Assembly (NCBI GenBank): GCA_036676195.1
Contig: JAKFDK010000035.1
Span: forward strand, 44,547-108,546
DNA length: 64,000 nt
Source of the DNA: JAKFDK01 sp036676195
Lineage (GTDB): Bacteria; Bacillota; Sulfobacillia; Symbiobacteriales; ZC4RG38
Direction of reading: 5' to 3'
A model generated the notes under the pieces. It was not told where the DNA came from and did not search any database. It saw only the letters and a program-made list of their open reading frames with translations. Both the position numbers and the translations under genes were made by a program. Below are positions 42,511 to 50,810 of this stretch, in pieces; position 1 is the first letter of the stretch; each line of letters starts with the position of its first letter.

Positions 42511-43932
42511 TCAGGACTCATATCGTTTGCGTCTGGCCGAAGCAGGAATGTTGGATTCTTCCCGATACTTGGCGACGGTGCGGCGGGAAATCTGCACGCC
42601 CTGCTTGACCAGCGCCTCCGCTACTGCCTGGTCACTTAACGGTTCACGGGCGTCTTCGGCCGAGATGAGGTCCCGAATCAGCCGCTTTACACTTTTGGCG
42701 GAAATGGCGCCGCCCCAGCTTTCCACCCCGCTGCTGAAAAAGAACTTGAGTTCAAACAACCCGTGCGGAGTCTGTGCATACTTGCCGGCGATGGCCCGCG
42801 AAACGGTTGATTCGTGCATTTCGATCTCTCCGGCCACTTCCCGCAACGTCAGCGGCTTCAGGTGACGCAGTCCGCGGTCGAAAAAGGAACGCTGCAGCCG
42901 GACGATGGACTCGGTTACCCGGTACAGCGTCAGCCGCCGCTGCTCAATGGAGCGGATCAGCCACAGCGCCGAATTCAGTTTTCCTTCGAGGAAACGGCGT
43001 GTTTCGGCATCGTCTAAACCCCCGCCCCGTACCAGTTGACGGTATCCGGCGTTTAGCATCAGGCGGGGGACCGGGGATTCATTGATTAGCACCACATACT
43101 CCCGTCCGACCCGTTCCACCACTACATCAGCCACGATGTACCGTGTGTCACCAGGGCGGCCAAACCGCCGTCCTGGCTTGGGGTCGAGGGTGCGCAGTGC
43201 ATCGGCCGCCACCTGCACGTCGGCCGGCAGCACCCCCAGGGCTTCCGCAATGCGGGTGATGCGCGCTGCGGCCAGATCGTCCAGGTAGTGCTGGATCAAC
43301 TCCGGTACGAGCGGGTTTCCGTCTCCCACGGCCACCCATTGCAGCAACAGACACTCCCGGAGGTCACGGGCCCCTACACCGACCGGGTCCAGAGTGTGCA
43401 CCACTTGGAGCGCCCGCTCCACCGCTGATTCCGGTTGCCCGGAAGTGAAGGCGGCGTCCCGGACAGACAGTGTCAGGTAGCCGTTGTCGTCCAGACTGTC
43501 AATGAGGAACGCGGCGGCGCGCTTTTCCTCTGGCGCCAGGTCGTACAGGCGCAACTGCTCGTGCAGGTGTTCCTGCAAGGTGGGAGCCGGGGCGGCGGCG
43601 CCGCCCAGCAGGCCATCGTACTCGTCGTCGTCGCGGTTAATGGGTGCTCCGGGGTCGTGGTCGTGCTCCCCCCCAAAGTACTCCAGCCACTGGCGAGTCA
43701 ACTCTGCATCCCCATCGACCGGTTCGGCCGGCTCCGGGTTCGTTTCCCCCTGGACTACGGGGTCGTCGCCTTCCTCCTTGACCTCCAGGACGGGATTCTC
43801 CAGCAGTTCCTGCTGAATGTAAGTTTCCAGGTCAACCACCGGCAACTGGAGGATTGCAAGGGCCTGCCGCAGTTCCGGCGTCATGATGAGTTTTTGTTGT
43901 TGCTGCAATACGAGGTTAAATCCCAGCCGCAT
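42511..43932 (-). CDS. rpoN: RNA polymerase sigma-54 factor
   Basis: Sigma-54 (SigL) needs enhancer-binding ATPases to start transcription. The 473 residues have the Gln-rich activator region at the N-terminus (LVLQQQQKLIMTPELRQALAILQLP), an acidic linker (about residues 60-105) and the C-terminal RpoN box, seen as SRRTVAKYREE, with a helix-turn-helix before it (LREVAGEIEMHESTVSRAIAGKYAQTP). The ATG follows GGGGGGTGA. No sigma-54 activator gene is in the window. In many Bacillota it precedes cggR-gapA-pgk. Confidence 0.96.
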   Translation of the reverse strand: MRLGFNLVLQQQQKLIMTPELRQALAILQLPVVDLETYIQQELLENPVLEVKEEGDDPVVQGETNPEPAEPVDGDAELTRQWLEYFGGEHDHDPGAPINRDDDEYDGLLGGAAAPAPTLQEHLHEQLRLYDLAPEEKRAAAFLIDSLDDNGYLTLSVRDAAFTSGQPESAVERALQVVHTLDPVGVGARDLRECLLLQWVAVGDGNPLVPELIQHYLDDLAAARITRIAEALGVLPADVQVAADALRTLDPKPGRRFGRPGDTRYIVADVVVERVGREYVVLINESPVPRLMLNAGYRQLVRGGGLDDAETRRFLEGKLNSALWLIRSIEQRRLTLYRVTESIVRLQRSFFDRGLRHLKPLTLREVAGEIEMHESTVSRAIAGKYAQTPHGLFELKFFFSSGVESWGGAISAKSVKRLIRDLISAEDAREPLSDQAVAEALVKQGVQISRRTVAKYREESNIPASARRKRYES

Positions 43933-44078
43933 GCCCTCACCCCCCCCACAGCCACTCATTCCAGTTCTCTCAGGTATTCGGCATCGAAATATGGGTTTCC
44001 TGTGGAATCACCAGTCAGTTCAGGGTGGGAATACCTGACGGCGGCCCTGGTTGGACCGCCGCCTGGTGTAAGAGTGGA

Positions 44079-44273
44079 CTATTTCCCGGTCGGGTCCGGT
44101 TCCGGCGCCAGACGGGGCGGCGGTTCCAGTAAAGGGGCCTGCCTTTCGTGCGGAGGCAGTGCCGACGGCTGGTGCTGCCGCCACTCATCCGGTATATGCG
44201 GACGTGCGCCCGGAAGCCGTTCCGGCAAGTATTCCGGGGCCACGTCAGGTAGAAAGTCGGGCATCCGCACCAT
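44079..44273 (-). CDS. Small Pro-rich hypothetical protein
   Basis: This frame encodes 64 residues, with an ATG six bases after AGGAGGTG. The sequence is acidic at first (MVRMPDFLPDVAPEYLPE) and ends in a Pro/Arg/Glu-rich stretch. It has no signal peptide and no Cys. I do not recognise it. The strong ribosome site and its place between glnA and rpoN on the same strand support coding; the composition suggests a disordered protein, perhaps structural or spore-related, which is a guess. Confidence 0.6.
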   Translation of the reverse strand: MVRMPDFLPDVAPEYLPERLPGARPHIPDEWRQHQPSALPPHERQAPLLEPPPRLAPEPDPTGK

Positions 44274-44360
44274 GTACAGCACCTCCTGCTGCAAATGAAG
44301 GATTGGTTCCGGTTTAGTTTGCCCTGTACCGGCAGGCCAGAATGAAAGCGCGCCAATGCC

Positions 44361-44390
44361 GACCGCCCTGGCTGGTGAGCCAGGGCGGTC
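44361..44390 (-). terminator. Terminator-like hairpin after glnA
   Basis: GACCGCCCTGGCT / AGCCAGGGCGGTC is a perfect 13-bp stem with a 4-base loop. The minus-strand T-tract is weak (GGCATT). Confidence 0.7.
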
Positions 44391-44408
44391 AGTTTGATGT
44401 TAATTTTC

Positions 44409-45827
44409 TTACACGTCGAAGTACTGGGCGAATTCAGCCGGATGCGGACGCAGCCGGACGAAGTCAGCTTCATCCTTCTTGAGGTCGATCCAGGTCTGGA
44501 TCAGTTCCTCAGAGAAGACGCCACCCTTGGTGAGGAACTCGTAGTCTTCTTCGAGGTTCTTGATCGCTTCACCCAGGGAGCCCGGCACGCTGCGGATCTG
44601 CCGCTTCTCCTCGCCGGTCAGCTTGTAGATGTTCTTGTCAACCGGGCCGTAGCCAGCGGCCACCGGGTCGATCTTGTTGACGATGCCATCGATACCGGCC
44701 ATGAGCATGGCGGCAAAGGCCAGGTACGGGTTGGCCACGCAGTCCGGAGTCCGGAACTCAATGCGGGCGCCCTTGGGGGTGCTGATGGAGATGGGAATAC
44801 GCACGGCAGCCGAACGGTTGCCCTTGGAGAAGACCAGGTTCACCGGCGCCTCATAGCCCGGCACCAGACGCTTGAAGCTGTTGGTGCTGGGGTTGGTGAG
44901 GGCGATCAGGGCCGGGGCGTGCTTCAGGATGCCGCCGATATAATACATGGCCATCTGGGACAGGTTGCCGTAGCCGCCTTCCTGCCAGAACAGGTTCACC
45001 CCGCCCTGGGCCAGAGACTGGTGCACGTGCATGCCGGTGCCGTTGTCGCCGAAGATCGGCTTGGGCATGAAGGTGACAGTCTTGCCGTATTTCCGGGCAA
45101 CATTGCGCAGGATATACTTGTAAAGCAGCACGACGTCGGCCGTCTTGGTCAGGGAGCTGGCGGCGAAATTGATTTCAGCCTGCCCGGCGGTGGCAACCTC
45201 GTGGTGATGCCGCTCGACACGGATGCCGGCCCGAGTCAGTTCGCTGCACATTTCTGAGCGGATATCCTGCTGGGTATCGGTCGGTGCGACCGGGAAGTAG
45301 CCCTGCTTATTCTTGATGGGATAGCCAGTGGACCCGGGCTTGTCGCTGTTCCAAATGGCTTCGTTGGAATCTACAAAGTAATAAGACTCATTCTGGGTCA
45401 GCTTGTAGCGCGCTTCATCAAAAATGAAAAATTCCAGTTCCGGGCCCCAGAAAGAGGTGTCGGCCAGGCCCAACTCCTTCAGATAGGCCTCAGCACGCTG
45501 GGCCACAAACCGCGGGTCCCGCTCATAGCGCTGCTTGGCGCCGGGCAGGTAGACATCGCAGACGATGGAGAGGGTGGCATGGGCGGTGAACGCATCCACG
45601 ATGGCCGTAGAGGGGTCGGGCAACATGACCATGTCCGATTCTTCGATCCCCCGGAAACCCCGGATCGAAGAGCCGTCGAAGGCAACGCCCCGCACAAAGG
45701 TATCCTCATCCACCTCAGTTGCCGGGACTGTCAAATGGTGCCACTGCCCGGGAACGTCAACCAGGCGGAAGTCAACATACTCGATATTCTGCTTCTTAAT
45801 GAGTTCAAGAACGTCCTTCGCGGTCAC
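44409..45827 (-). CDS. glnA: Glutamine synthetase, long (GSI-beta-like) form
   Basis: GlnA makes glutamine from glutamate, ammonia and ATP in a dodecamer. The 472 residues show RGVAFDGSSIRGF, GPELEFFIFDEARY, TFMPKPIFGDNGTGMHVHQS, NPSTNSFKRLVPGYEAPVN, NRSAAVRIPISIS and the C-terminal RLRPHPAEFAQYF. The length and the insertion around GPVDKNIYKLTGEEK resemble GSI-beta enzymes with a Tyr397-type adenylylation site, not the shorter Bacillus GSI-alpha. The GTG start follows AAGGGAGAG. glnR lies 119 bp upstream. Confidence 0.96.
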   Translation of the reverse strand: MTAKDVLELIKKQNIEYVDFRLVDVPGQWHHLTVPATEVDEDTFVRGVAFDGSSIRGFRGIEESDMVMLPDPSTAIVDAFTAHATLSIVCDVYLPGAKQRYERDPRFVAQRAEAYLKELGLADTSFWGPELEFFIFDEARYKLTQNESYYFVDSNEAIWNSDKPGSTGYPIKNKQGYFPVAPTDTQQDIRSEMCSELTRAGIRVERHHHEVATAGQAEINFAASSLTKTADVVLLYKYILRNVARKYGKTVTFMPKPIFGDNGTGMHVHQSLAQGGVNLFWQEGGYGNLSQMAMYYIGGILKHAPALIALTNPSTNSFKRLVPGYEAPVNLVFSKGNRSAAVRIPISISTPKGARIEFRTPDCVANPYLAFAAMLMAGIDGIVNKIDPVAAGYGPVDKNIYKLTGEEKRQIRSVPGSLGEAIKNLEEDYEFLTKGGVFSEELIQTWIDLKKDEADFVRLRPHPAEFAQYFDV

Positions 45828-45946
45828 GTTGGAACTCTCCCTTCAACTTTCCAATTTCGCCCATCTAAGAACAACCTGGTGAGCCAATCCGACAGGCCAC
45901 CCGGAATAGAAACCCTTTTTTATTCTGTTGTTATTTTGTTTCTGGT

Positions 45947-46315
45947 TTAATCGTCGTCCCGATCGATCAGACGCAAGAGTTCGGCCCGGTTATTCAGCGG
46001 GTACAGACTGGTCAGCCGCTGGCCCCGATCCAGACGAGCCGTTGCCTCTGCTGTGGCAGCCCGTCTTGCCTTAGCTTCTCTGGCAGCCAGGTAAGACTTG
46101 ATTCTTTCCAAAGTCATGCCTTCACCAATCAGCCGTTTGATTTCCTTGAGCCGGGCTACGTCTGCTTCGGAATAGAGGCGCTGGCGACCCTTCGTCCGGG
46201 ATGGGGCAATCAGCCCGTTTTGCTCCCAGTACCGGATCTGACGGCCAGTCAGGCCGGTAAGCCGCTCGGCAACCCCCATTGAGTAGACCGGCGTGGTGTT
46301 GAGTTCTTTCTCCAC
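45947..46315 (-). CDS. glnR: GlnR/TnrA family MerR-type nitrogen regulator
   Basis: A 122-residue MerR-type repressor that in Bacillus senses feedback-inhibited glutamine synthetase and represses glnRA. The HTH and wing are YSMGVAERLTGLTGRQIRYWEQNG and RTKGRQRLYSEADVARLKEIK, with C-terminal residues that would touch GlnA. The GTG start follows GAGGAGGTG. Its promoter carries a perfect GlnR box. Together with glnA it forms the classic glnRA unit. Confidence 0.92.
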   Translation of the reverse strand: MEKELNTTPVYSMGVAERLTGLTGRQIRYWEQNGLIAPSRTKGRQRLYSEADVARLKEIKRLIGEGMTLERIKSYLAAREAKARRAATAEATARLDRGQRLTSLYPLNNRAELLRLIDRDDD

Positions 46316-46346
46316 TGAGATCGCACCTCCTCAGCCGGCCAGGTCA

Positions 46347-46363
46347 TGTCAACTTTCTTTACA
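46347..46363. promoter_or_regulatory. GlnR/TnrA operator
   Basis: On the minus strand TGTAAAGAAAGTTGACA matches TGTNA-N7-TNACA at every fixed position. It sits about 20 bp downstream of the -10 box of the glnR promoter, the place for a repressor roadblock. Confidence 0.88.
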
Positions 46364-46381
46364 CAGGCTTTATTCTGTATG

Positions 46382-46411
46382 ACTATACACACCCTGACCT
46401 GGGAGTGTCAA
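46382..46411 (-). promoter_or_regulatory. Promoter of glnR-glnA
   Basis: Perfect TTGACA (46406..46411) and TATAGT (46382..46387) with an 18-bp spacer, preceded by TGTG before the -10. The GlnR box follows it. Confidence 0.85.
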
Positions 46412-46475
46412 GCATACGTCAACAAAAATCACACGCGCCGGTGGTCGTTTTTTTCCACCCGGCACGCGCATATAG

Positions 46476-46493
46476 GGCGGCCATGGCCGCCCC
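46476..46493. terminator. Palindromic hairpin after pstB
   Basis: GGGCGGCCATGGCCGCCC is a perfect palindrome 32 bp after the pstB stop. It is followed on the minus strand by TATATGCG, so the T-tract is weak. Confidence 0.55.
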
Positions 46494-46524
46494 TGGTTTG
46501 TCGCTTTGTTTAACACCGGGCCGG

Positions 46525-47262
46525 TTATCCATACCTTCCCTGCAAATAATCTGCCGCTCTCGGGTCCACCGGATGGTTGAATAAACGACTGGTTGGACCG
46601 TGTTCGATGAGTTCGCCCTGGAGAAAGAAGGCTACCTCATCGGCCACTCGCCGAGCCTGGGCCAGATGATGGGTGACAATGACCACCGCCATCCGCTGCC
46701 CTAATTCACACACCAGTCCTTCCAGCCTTTCAGCAGCAACCGGGTCGAGGGCCGAGGTAGGCTCGTCCAGGAGCAGTACCTCGGGCTCCAGAGCCAGGGC
46801 CCGCGCCAGGCACAGGCGCTGCTGCTGGCCGCCGGACAGGAGGCTCGCCGGTGCCTGTAAGCGTGTATATACCTCCGGCCAAAGGCCAGCCTGTCGTAAG
46901 GCCCTTTCCGCCAATCGATCCAGGTCTGCCGCCCCGTGCAGGCGGGCCCCCCAGATGACGTTGTCATAAATCGAGGCCGGAAACAGATTCGGCCGCTGAA
47001 ATACCATGCCGACCCGCCGACGTAAGTTCACAACATCGTAGCCAGGGGCGTAAATGTCCGTTCCATCCAGGGTAATCCGCCCACTGACCCGGGTACCAGG
47101 GTACAGGTCATGCATCCGGTTCAGGGTGCGCAGGAAGGTGCTCTTGCCGCAACCGCTGGGACCAATCAGCGCCAGGACCCGCCGGTTCGGTACATCCAGG
47201 TTGATGCTCTTAAGGGCATGTAATCCCCCGGGGTAGTGTACATGCAGGTCCTGCACCTGCAT
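46525..47262 (-). CDS. pstB: Phosphate ABC transporter ATP-binding protein PstB
   Basis: PstB powers high-affinity phosphate uptake with PstSCA. The 245 residues contain Walker A IGPSGCGKSTFLRTLN (about residues 29-44), the Q-loop GMVFQRPNLFP, the signature LLSGGQQQR, Walker B VLLLDEPTSALDP and the switch His in VIVTHHLAQ. The open frame continues upstream over the pstA end, but the natural family start is the ATG at 47262 (MQVQDLHVHYP). The ribosome site is weak. No phoU follows. Confidence 0.94.
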   Translation of the reverse strand: MQVQDLHVHYPGGLHALKSINLDVPNRRVLALIGPSGCGKSTFLRTLNRMHDLYPGTRVSGRITLDGTDIYAPGYDVVNLRRRVGMVFQRPNLFPASIYDNVIWGARLHGAADLDRLAERALRQAGLWPEVYTRLQAPASLLSGGQQQRLCLARALALEPEVLLLDEPTSALDPVAAERLEGLVCELGQRMAVVIVTHHLAQARRVADEVAFFLQGELIEHGPTSRLFNHPVDPRAADYLQGRYG

Positions 47263-47323
47263 TCTCGCCGGCGCCGCCCCCCGGACAACGCCGGAACGGT
47301 GGGACGCCAGCCGGTCCGGACGG

Positions 47324-48169
47324 CTAACCGGTGCGCCGGAACCGGGCACGTACCGCAGTGGCAATCAAGTTCACCCCCACTGTCAGGCTCACCAGCAGGA
47401 CGGCAGCGCCCATGATGCGTGCATGCGGCATTCCGGGGACTTCTGTGGCGAGGACATACAAGTGGTAGGGCAAAGCCATGACGCGTTCAAAGGGGTTCAG
47501 GGGTACGTCCGGACGGCGGAACGCCACCGCTGTGAAAAGGATCGGCGCCGCCTCTCCGGCGGCTCGTGTAACCGCCATGATCACTCCGGTCAGGATGCCT
47601 CCCCCTGCCGCCGGCAGGACGGCCCGGCGCACAACCTGCCAGGGGCTGGCCCCCAGAGCACAGGCGGCCTCACGCACTTCGGCGGGCACCGCCTGCAGGG
47701 CGACGCTGGCCGCGTCCACCACAACAGGCAGCACCATTAGGGCCAGGGTCAGGCTGCCGGCCAGTACCGAAATGCCCAGGTGCAAGCCCAGGACAAAGAC
47801 GGTGAGGCCAAATAACCCGAACACAACGCCCGGAACGGCCGCCAGGTTACGAATACCGGCCACCACCATATGGGTGAGCAGGCTATCTGGTGCGTATTCA
47901 TTCAAATAAACTGCGGCCCCCACACCCACCGGTACGGCCGCCAGCAGAGTGCCCGCCATTAACATCAGGGTACCGCCTAGCGCCGGGGCAATGCCCCCGG
48001 CACGCATGAGTTCCCGCGGTGGTTGTGTAAAGAATTCCCAGCTCAGAGCCGGCAGGCCCGCTTGCACCACCCAGACCAGAACCAGGAATCCGGGCAGCAA
48101 GGCCAGGACCATTCCACCCAGGAAAAGCAGGTGCATCAAGGTATTCAAAAACCCCCGGCGCCTGTTCAT
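47324..48169 (-). CDS. pstA: Phosphate ABC transporter permease PstA
   Basis: This protein has 281 residues with about six membrane helices and the permease signature in ALGASPWQVVRRAVLPAAGGG (EAA-type loop). The first helix is LLFLGGMVLALLPGFLVLVWV. Its ATG overlaps the pstC stop (ATGA), so translation is coupled. It pairs with PstC to form the channel. Confidence 0.94.
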   Translation of the reverse strand: MNRRRGFLNTLMHLLFLGGMVLALLPGFLVLVWVVQAGLPALSWEFFTQPPRELMRAGGIAPALGGTLMLMAGTLLAAVPVGVGAAVYLNEYAPDSLLTHMVVAGIRNLAAVPGVVFGLFGLTVFVLGLHLGISVLAGSLTLALMVLPVVVDAASVALQAVPAEVREAACALGASPWQVVRRAVLPAAGGGILTGVIMAVTRAAGEAAPILFTAVAFRRPDVPLNPFERVMALPYHLYVLATEVPGMPHARIMGAAVLLVSLTVGVNLIATAVRARFRRTG

Positions 48170-48981
48170 GAAGGCCCCCGCCGGGCAACCTGCCCGGCCA
48201 GTACGTTCGCACCCAAACTGAATAACATAAGCACAAGGCCGAGGGAGAACAAAGCAGGCAAGTGCAGCCCTTCTGCTTCCCCCATTTCCCGGACGATAGT
48301 CGCCGGCACTGGCTGCACGGGGGAGAGAAGTCCCCGCGGCAGGTGCGGAAAGTTGCCCGCGGTCATAGCCACGATCATGCTCTCTCCCAGGGCGCGACCG
48401 AATGTCAGGGCGGCGGCAGCAATCAGCCCGGGCCGGGCGGAAGGCAACACGGCATGGCGAACGGTTTCCCACCGGGTGGCCCCCAGGGCAGCTCCGGCCG
48501 CCCGCAGGGATCCCGGCACGGCCGCCAGGGCCTCTTCGGCCAGGATCACAAAGGTCGGTAATACGGCCACGGCCAGGACCAGGATGGCGACCAGGGCCAC
48601 CGGGCGATCTGTACGCAAGCCAAGGCTTTCGGCCAGCAACGGTGCAAGCATCAGCCGCCCGGCTGCCCCCAGCACTACGGTAGGGATGGCACCCAGTTGC
48701 TCCAGCACGACCCGGAGTTGTTTGGACAGGCCCGGCGGTGCCATCTCCGCCAGGTAAATGGCAGCAGCCAGGCCCACGGGCAAGGTCAGGACCAGGGCAC
48801 CTCCAACCACCAGGAGGGAGCCCGCAAATAGCGGCAGGGCTCCCAACACAGGCGGTTCCCAGACCCGGCCCAGAAGGAATGCCATTGGTTTGACGGTTTG
48901 CAGGAATGGCCAACTCTCGCCGACCAAAACCAGAAACATGCCCAGCAAGCTCAGCGGCGCCACCCAGGCACATATCCGCAT
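48166..48981 (-). CDS. pstC: Phosphate ABC transporter permease PstC
   Basis: This protein has 271 residues with six predicted helices and the EAA-type loop ALGATRWETVRHAVLPSARPG. The start is the ATG 20 bp after the pstS stop; the open frame extends upstream through pstS and is not protein there. No clear ribosome site is seen, so coupling to pstS is likely. It overlaps pstA by four bases. Confidence 0.93.
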   Translation of the reverse strand: MRICAWVAPLSLLGMFLVLVGESWPFLQTVKPMAFLLGRVWEPPVLGALPLFAGSLLVVGGALVLTLPVGLAAAIYLAEMAPPGLSKQLRVVLEQLGAIPTVVLGAAGRLMLAPLLAESLGLRTDRPVALVAILVLAVAVLPTFVILAEEALAAVPGSLRAAGAALGATRWETVRHAVLPSARPGLIAAAALTFGRALGESMIVAMTAGNFPHLPRGLLSPVQPVPATIVREMGEAEGLHLPALFSLGLVLMLFSLGANVLAGQVARRGPS

Positions 48982-49000
48982 GATGGCCGTGATGGCGGTC

Positions 49001-49846
49001 TCACCGGCCCGCCAGCGGGATGTAACCCCACTTCTGTGCAATGCGCTGCCCCTCCGGACTCTGGCAGAAATCCAGAAACTCCCGGGTGATCCCGCTCGGC
49101 TCACCGTTGGTGTACAAGAGCAAGGTTCGGACCAGGTCATACCGGTCACCGGTGATGTTTTCCCAGGTCGGCGCCACCGGAGGCATGTCATCCCGAACGG
49201 CCAGCGGAACGGCCCGTACTCCGGCCCGGACAAAGGCGAAGCCGATGTACCCGATGGCAGCCGGATCTGCGGCCACGTCGGCGTACACCATCCCGTTCCC
49301 CAGGGCACCTTCCACCTGCTCGCGGTACGGCTCCGGCCCGGCAAACACTTTCTCGATAAAGGTCTGGGCAGTTCCGGAACCACGGCTGCGGGTGATGGCC
49401 CGTACCGGTCGGTCCGGCCCCCCCACCTGGCGCCAGTTGCGGACCCGCCCCAGGTAAATGTCGCGTAGCTGGCGATAGCTCAGGTAGGGTACTGGGTTGC
49501 CCGGATGCACCACCACTACCACAGCATCGCGGGCCACCAGATGCGGAGTGAGGCTTACCCCGGCCGACCGGGCCCGGGCCGCTTCTTCCATGCCCACCGG
49601 CCGCGATGCCATCGCTACATCGGCAACTCCCTCACGCAGCATCCGCCAACCAACGGTAGAGCCGCCTCCTGTGGTAGTAACCAGGGCGTCAGTGCGGGCG
49701 TGCTCAAAGGCTTCCGCCCACACGGTAGCCAGGGGCAAAACGGTTTCTGATCCCACCAGGTGGACGATCTGGCGTGGCTGCCCACACCCGGAAAGCAGCC
49801 AAACCAGGAAACACAACCACATCACTTTGCTCTGATCACCATTCAT
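49001..49846 (-). CDS. pstS: Phosphate-binding lipoprotein PstS
   Basis: PstS captures phosphate outside the membrane. The 281 residues start with a lipoprotein signal (MWLCFLVWLLSGCG; lipobox L-S-G-C, Cys at about residue 21). Phosphate-binding stretches are VGSETVLPLATVWAEAF, TTTGGGSTVGWRML and ITRSRGSGTAQTF. No strong ribosome site is seen. It heads the pstSCAB set; PhoU and PhoPR are absent here. Confidence 0.93.
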   Translation of the reverse strand: MNGDQSKVMWLCFLVWLLSGCGQPRQIVHLVGSETVLPLATVWAEAFEHARTDALVTTTGGGSTVGWRMLREGVADVAMASRPVGMEEAARARSAGVSLTPHLVARDAVVVVVHPGNPVPYLSYRQLRDIYLGRVRNWRQVGGPDRPVRAITRSRGSGTAQTFIEKVFAGPEPYREQVEGALGNGMVYADVAADPAAIGYIGFAFVRAGVRAVPLAVRDDMPPVAPTWENITGDRYDLVRTLLLYTNGEPSGITREFLDFCQSPEGQRIAQKWGYIPLAGR

Positions 49847-49869
49847 GGCCGTAGGTTACCCACAAATCA

Positions 49870-49908
49870 GGGGCCCTTTCACTGCCACCGTACGCAGTGA
49901 AGGGCCCC
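49870..49908 (-). terminator. Terminator after the P-loop/Asp23 gene
   Basis: GGGGCCCTTCACTGC pairs with GCAGTGAAAGGGCCCC (one bulged A) around an 8-base loop. On the minus strand it is followed by TGATTTGTGGG, a weak T-tract. It lies directly after the stop. Confidence 0.7.
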
Positions 49909-49910
49909 GC

Positions 49911-50726
49911 TTATGACAGAGTCAGGCGTTTCCCCAGCAGATTGACCGCCTGCACATGCAGTGCAGTCATATGTTCAATGCGCTCTTTGGCTGTTTGCTG
50001 AGCGCTCTTCAGGACCTCCCATACGTTAAACCCGTAGCGCAGGATGATTTCCAACTCAACGGTTACGCCTTCGCGGCTGCTCTCCACCACAGCCTTGTCC
50101 ACTCGGGCCACGCCGGGAATCGATTCGGCCGCGTGGATGGCAATACTGGAGACAACCGTGTCGGCAATAAAAAACTTTCCCAGTGAACTGAAGGTGGGAC
50201 GTACTACGGACTTTTCAACCGCCAGGGGATCGTCGTCATCGTGGCGTTTGAGCAAGAACCGCAGGGGGTCTACCAGGTACCCGCTCATACTTGGTTTTAC
50301 CGCCAGGGTTGGCGCAGGAATAACGTGTTTGCCCTCCTGGCGGCGCTTCCTGCGGGCCAGCCGAATCTGGGCAGGTGTGGCCACATCCTCAATATGCACG
50401 ACAATATCGGGCCTGGGCAAATCCAAGGCATCCGTAATGCGCTCGATCATTTCAGTTGAGGTGCCCAGAATCAAGATCCGGTTCGGCTTGGCCTTCCAAA
50501 TGGCCGTGCGTACCTCTTCCCGGTGCTCCGAGTGAACAAAGATCGCCCGCTTGACGGCGGCCATTTTCGTTTCCTCGCGCTTGGCCGAAGAACCGGCGAG
50601 GATCTTGCCGCCGGCAATGGCCAGTCCGTCGTCGATAACCATGTCACAGTCGTACTGGTAGGCGATGACAGAGGCACGGTGGCTTTTACCACTACCGGCC
50701 GGCCCGATAAAGGCAACAACATCCAC
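49911..50726 (-). CDS. P-loop ATPase fused to an Asp23/Gls24 domain
   Basis: This 271-residue protein opens with a kinase-type P-loop VAFIGPAGSGKSHRASVIA and has a Walker-B-like stretch NRILILGTSTEM. The C-terminal third (about residues 165-271), with IADTVVSSIAIHAAESIPGVARV and VTVELEIILRYGFNVWEVLKSAQQTAKERIEHM, is an Asp23/Gls24 domain, usually part of small envelope-stress proteins at the membrane. Fusions of the two are known in Bacillota but have no firm function. The GTG start follows GGGGGTG. The unknown gene upstream on the same strand lies 84 bp away. Confidence 0.78.
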   Translation of the reverse strand: MDVVAFIGPAGSGKSHRASVIAYQYDCDMVIDDGLAIAGGKILAGSSAKREETKMAAVKRAIFVHSEHREEVRTAIWKAKPNRILILGTSTEMIERITDALDLPRPDIVVHIEDVATPAQIRLARRKRRQEGKHVIPAPTLAVKPSMSGYLVDPLRFLLKRHDDDDPLAVEKSVVRPTFSSLGKFFIADTVVSSIAIHAAESIPGVARVDKAVVESSREGVTVELEIILRYGFNVWEVLKSAQQTAKERIEHMTALHVQAVNLLGKRLTLS

Positions 50727-50810
50727 CGCCCCACCCCCTGCGCCTATTCTACCATGGGCAGGAGTAAAACTTACAGGGGCGAACCCGTGCCGGAACCGAG
50801 GCAACCCTTC

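Noticed and set aside
44015..44473. 152-codon minus-strand frame covering the 64-residue gene region
   Set aside because: Its Cys/Arg-rich product looks like off-frame translation; the shorter frame has the strong ribosome site.
47263..47364. Upstream extension of the pstB frame
   Set aside because: It overlaps the end of pstA and adds residues not found at the natural PstB start.
49001..49383. Upstream extension of the pstC frame
   Set aside because: It lies inside pstS, and its translation is not protein-like.
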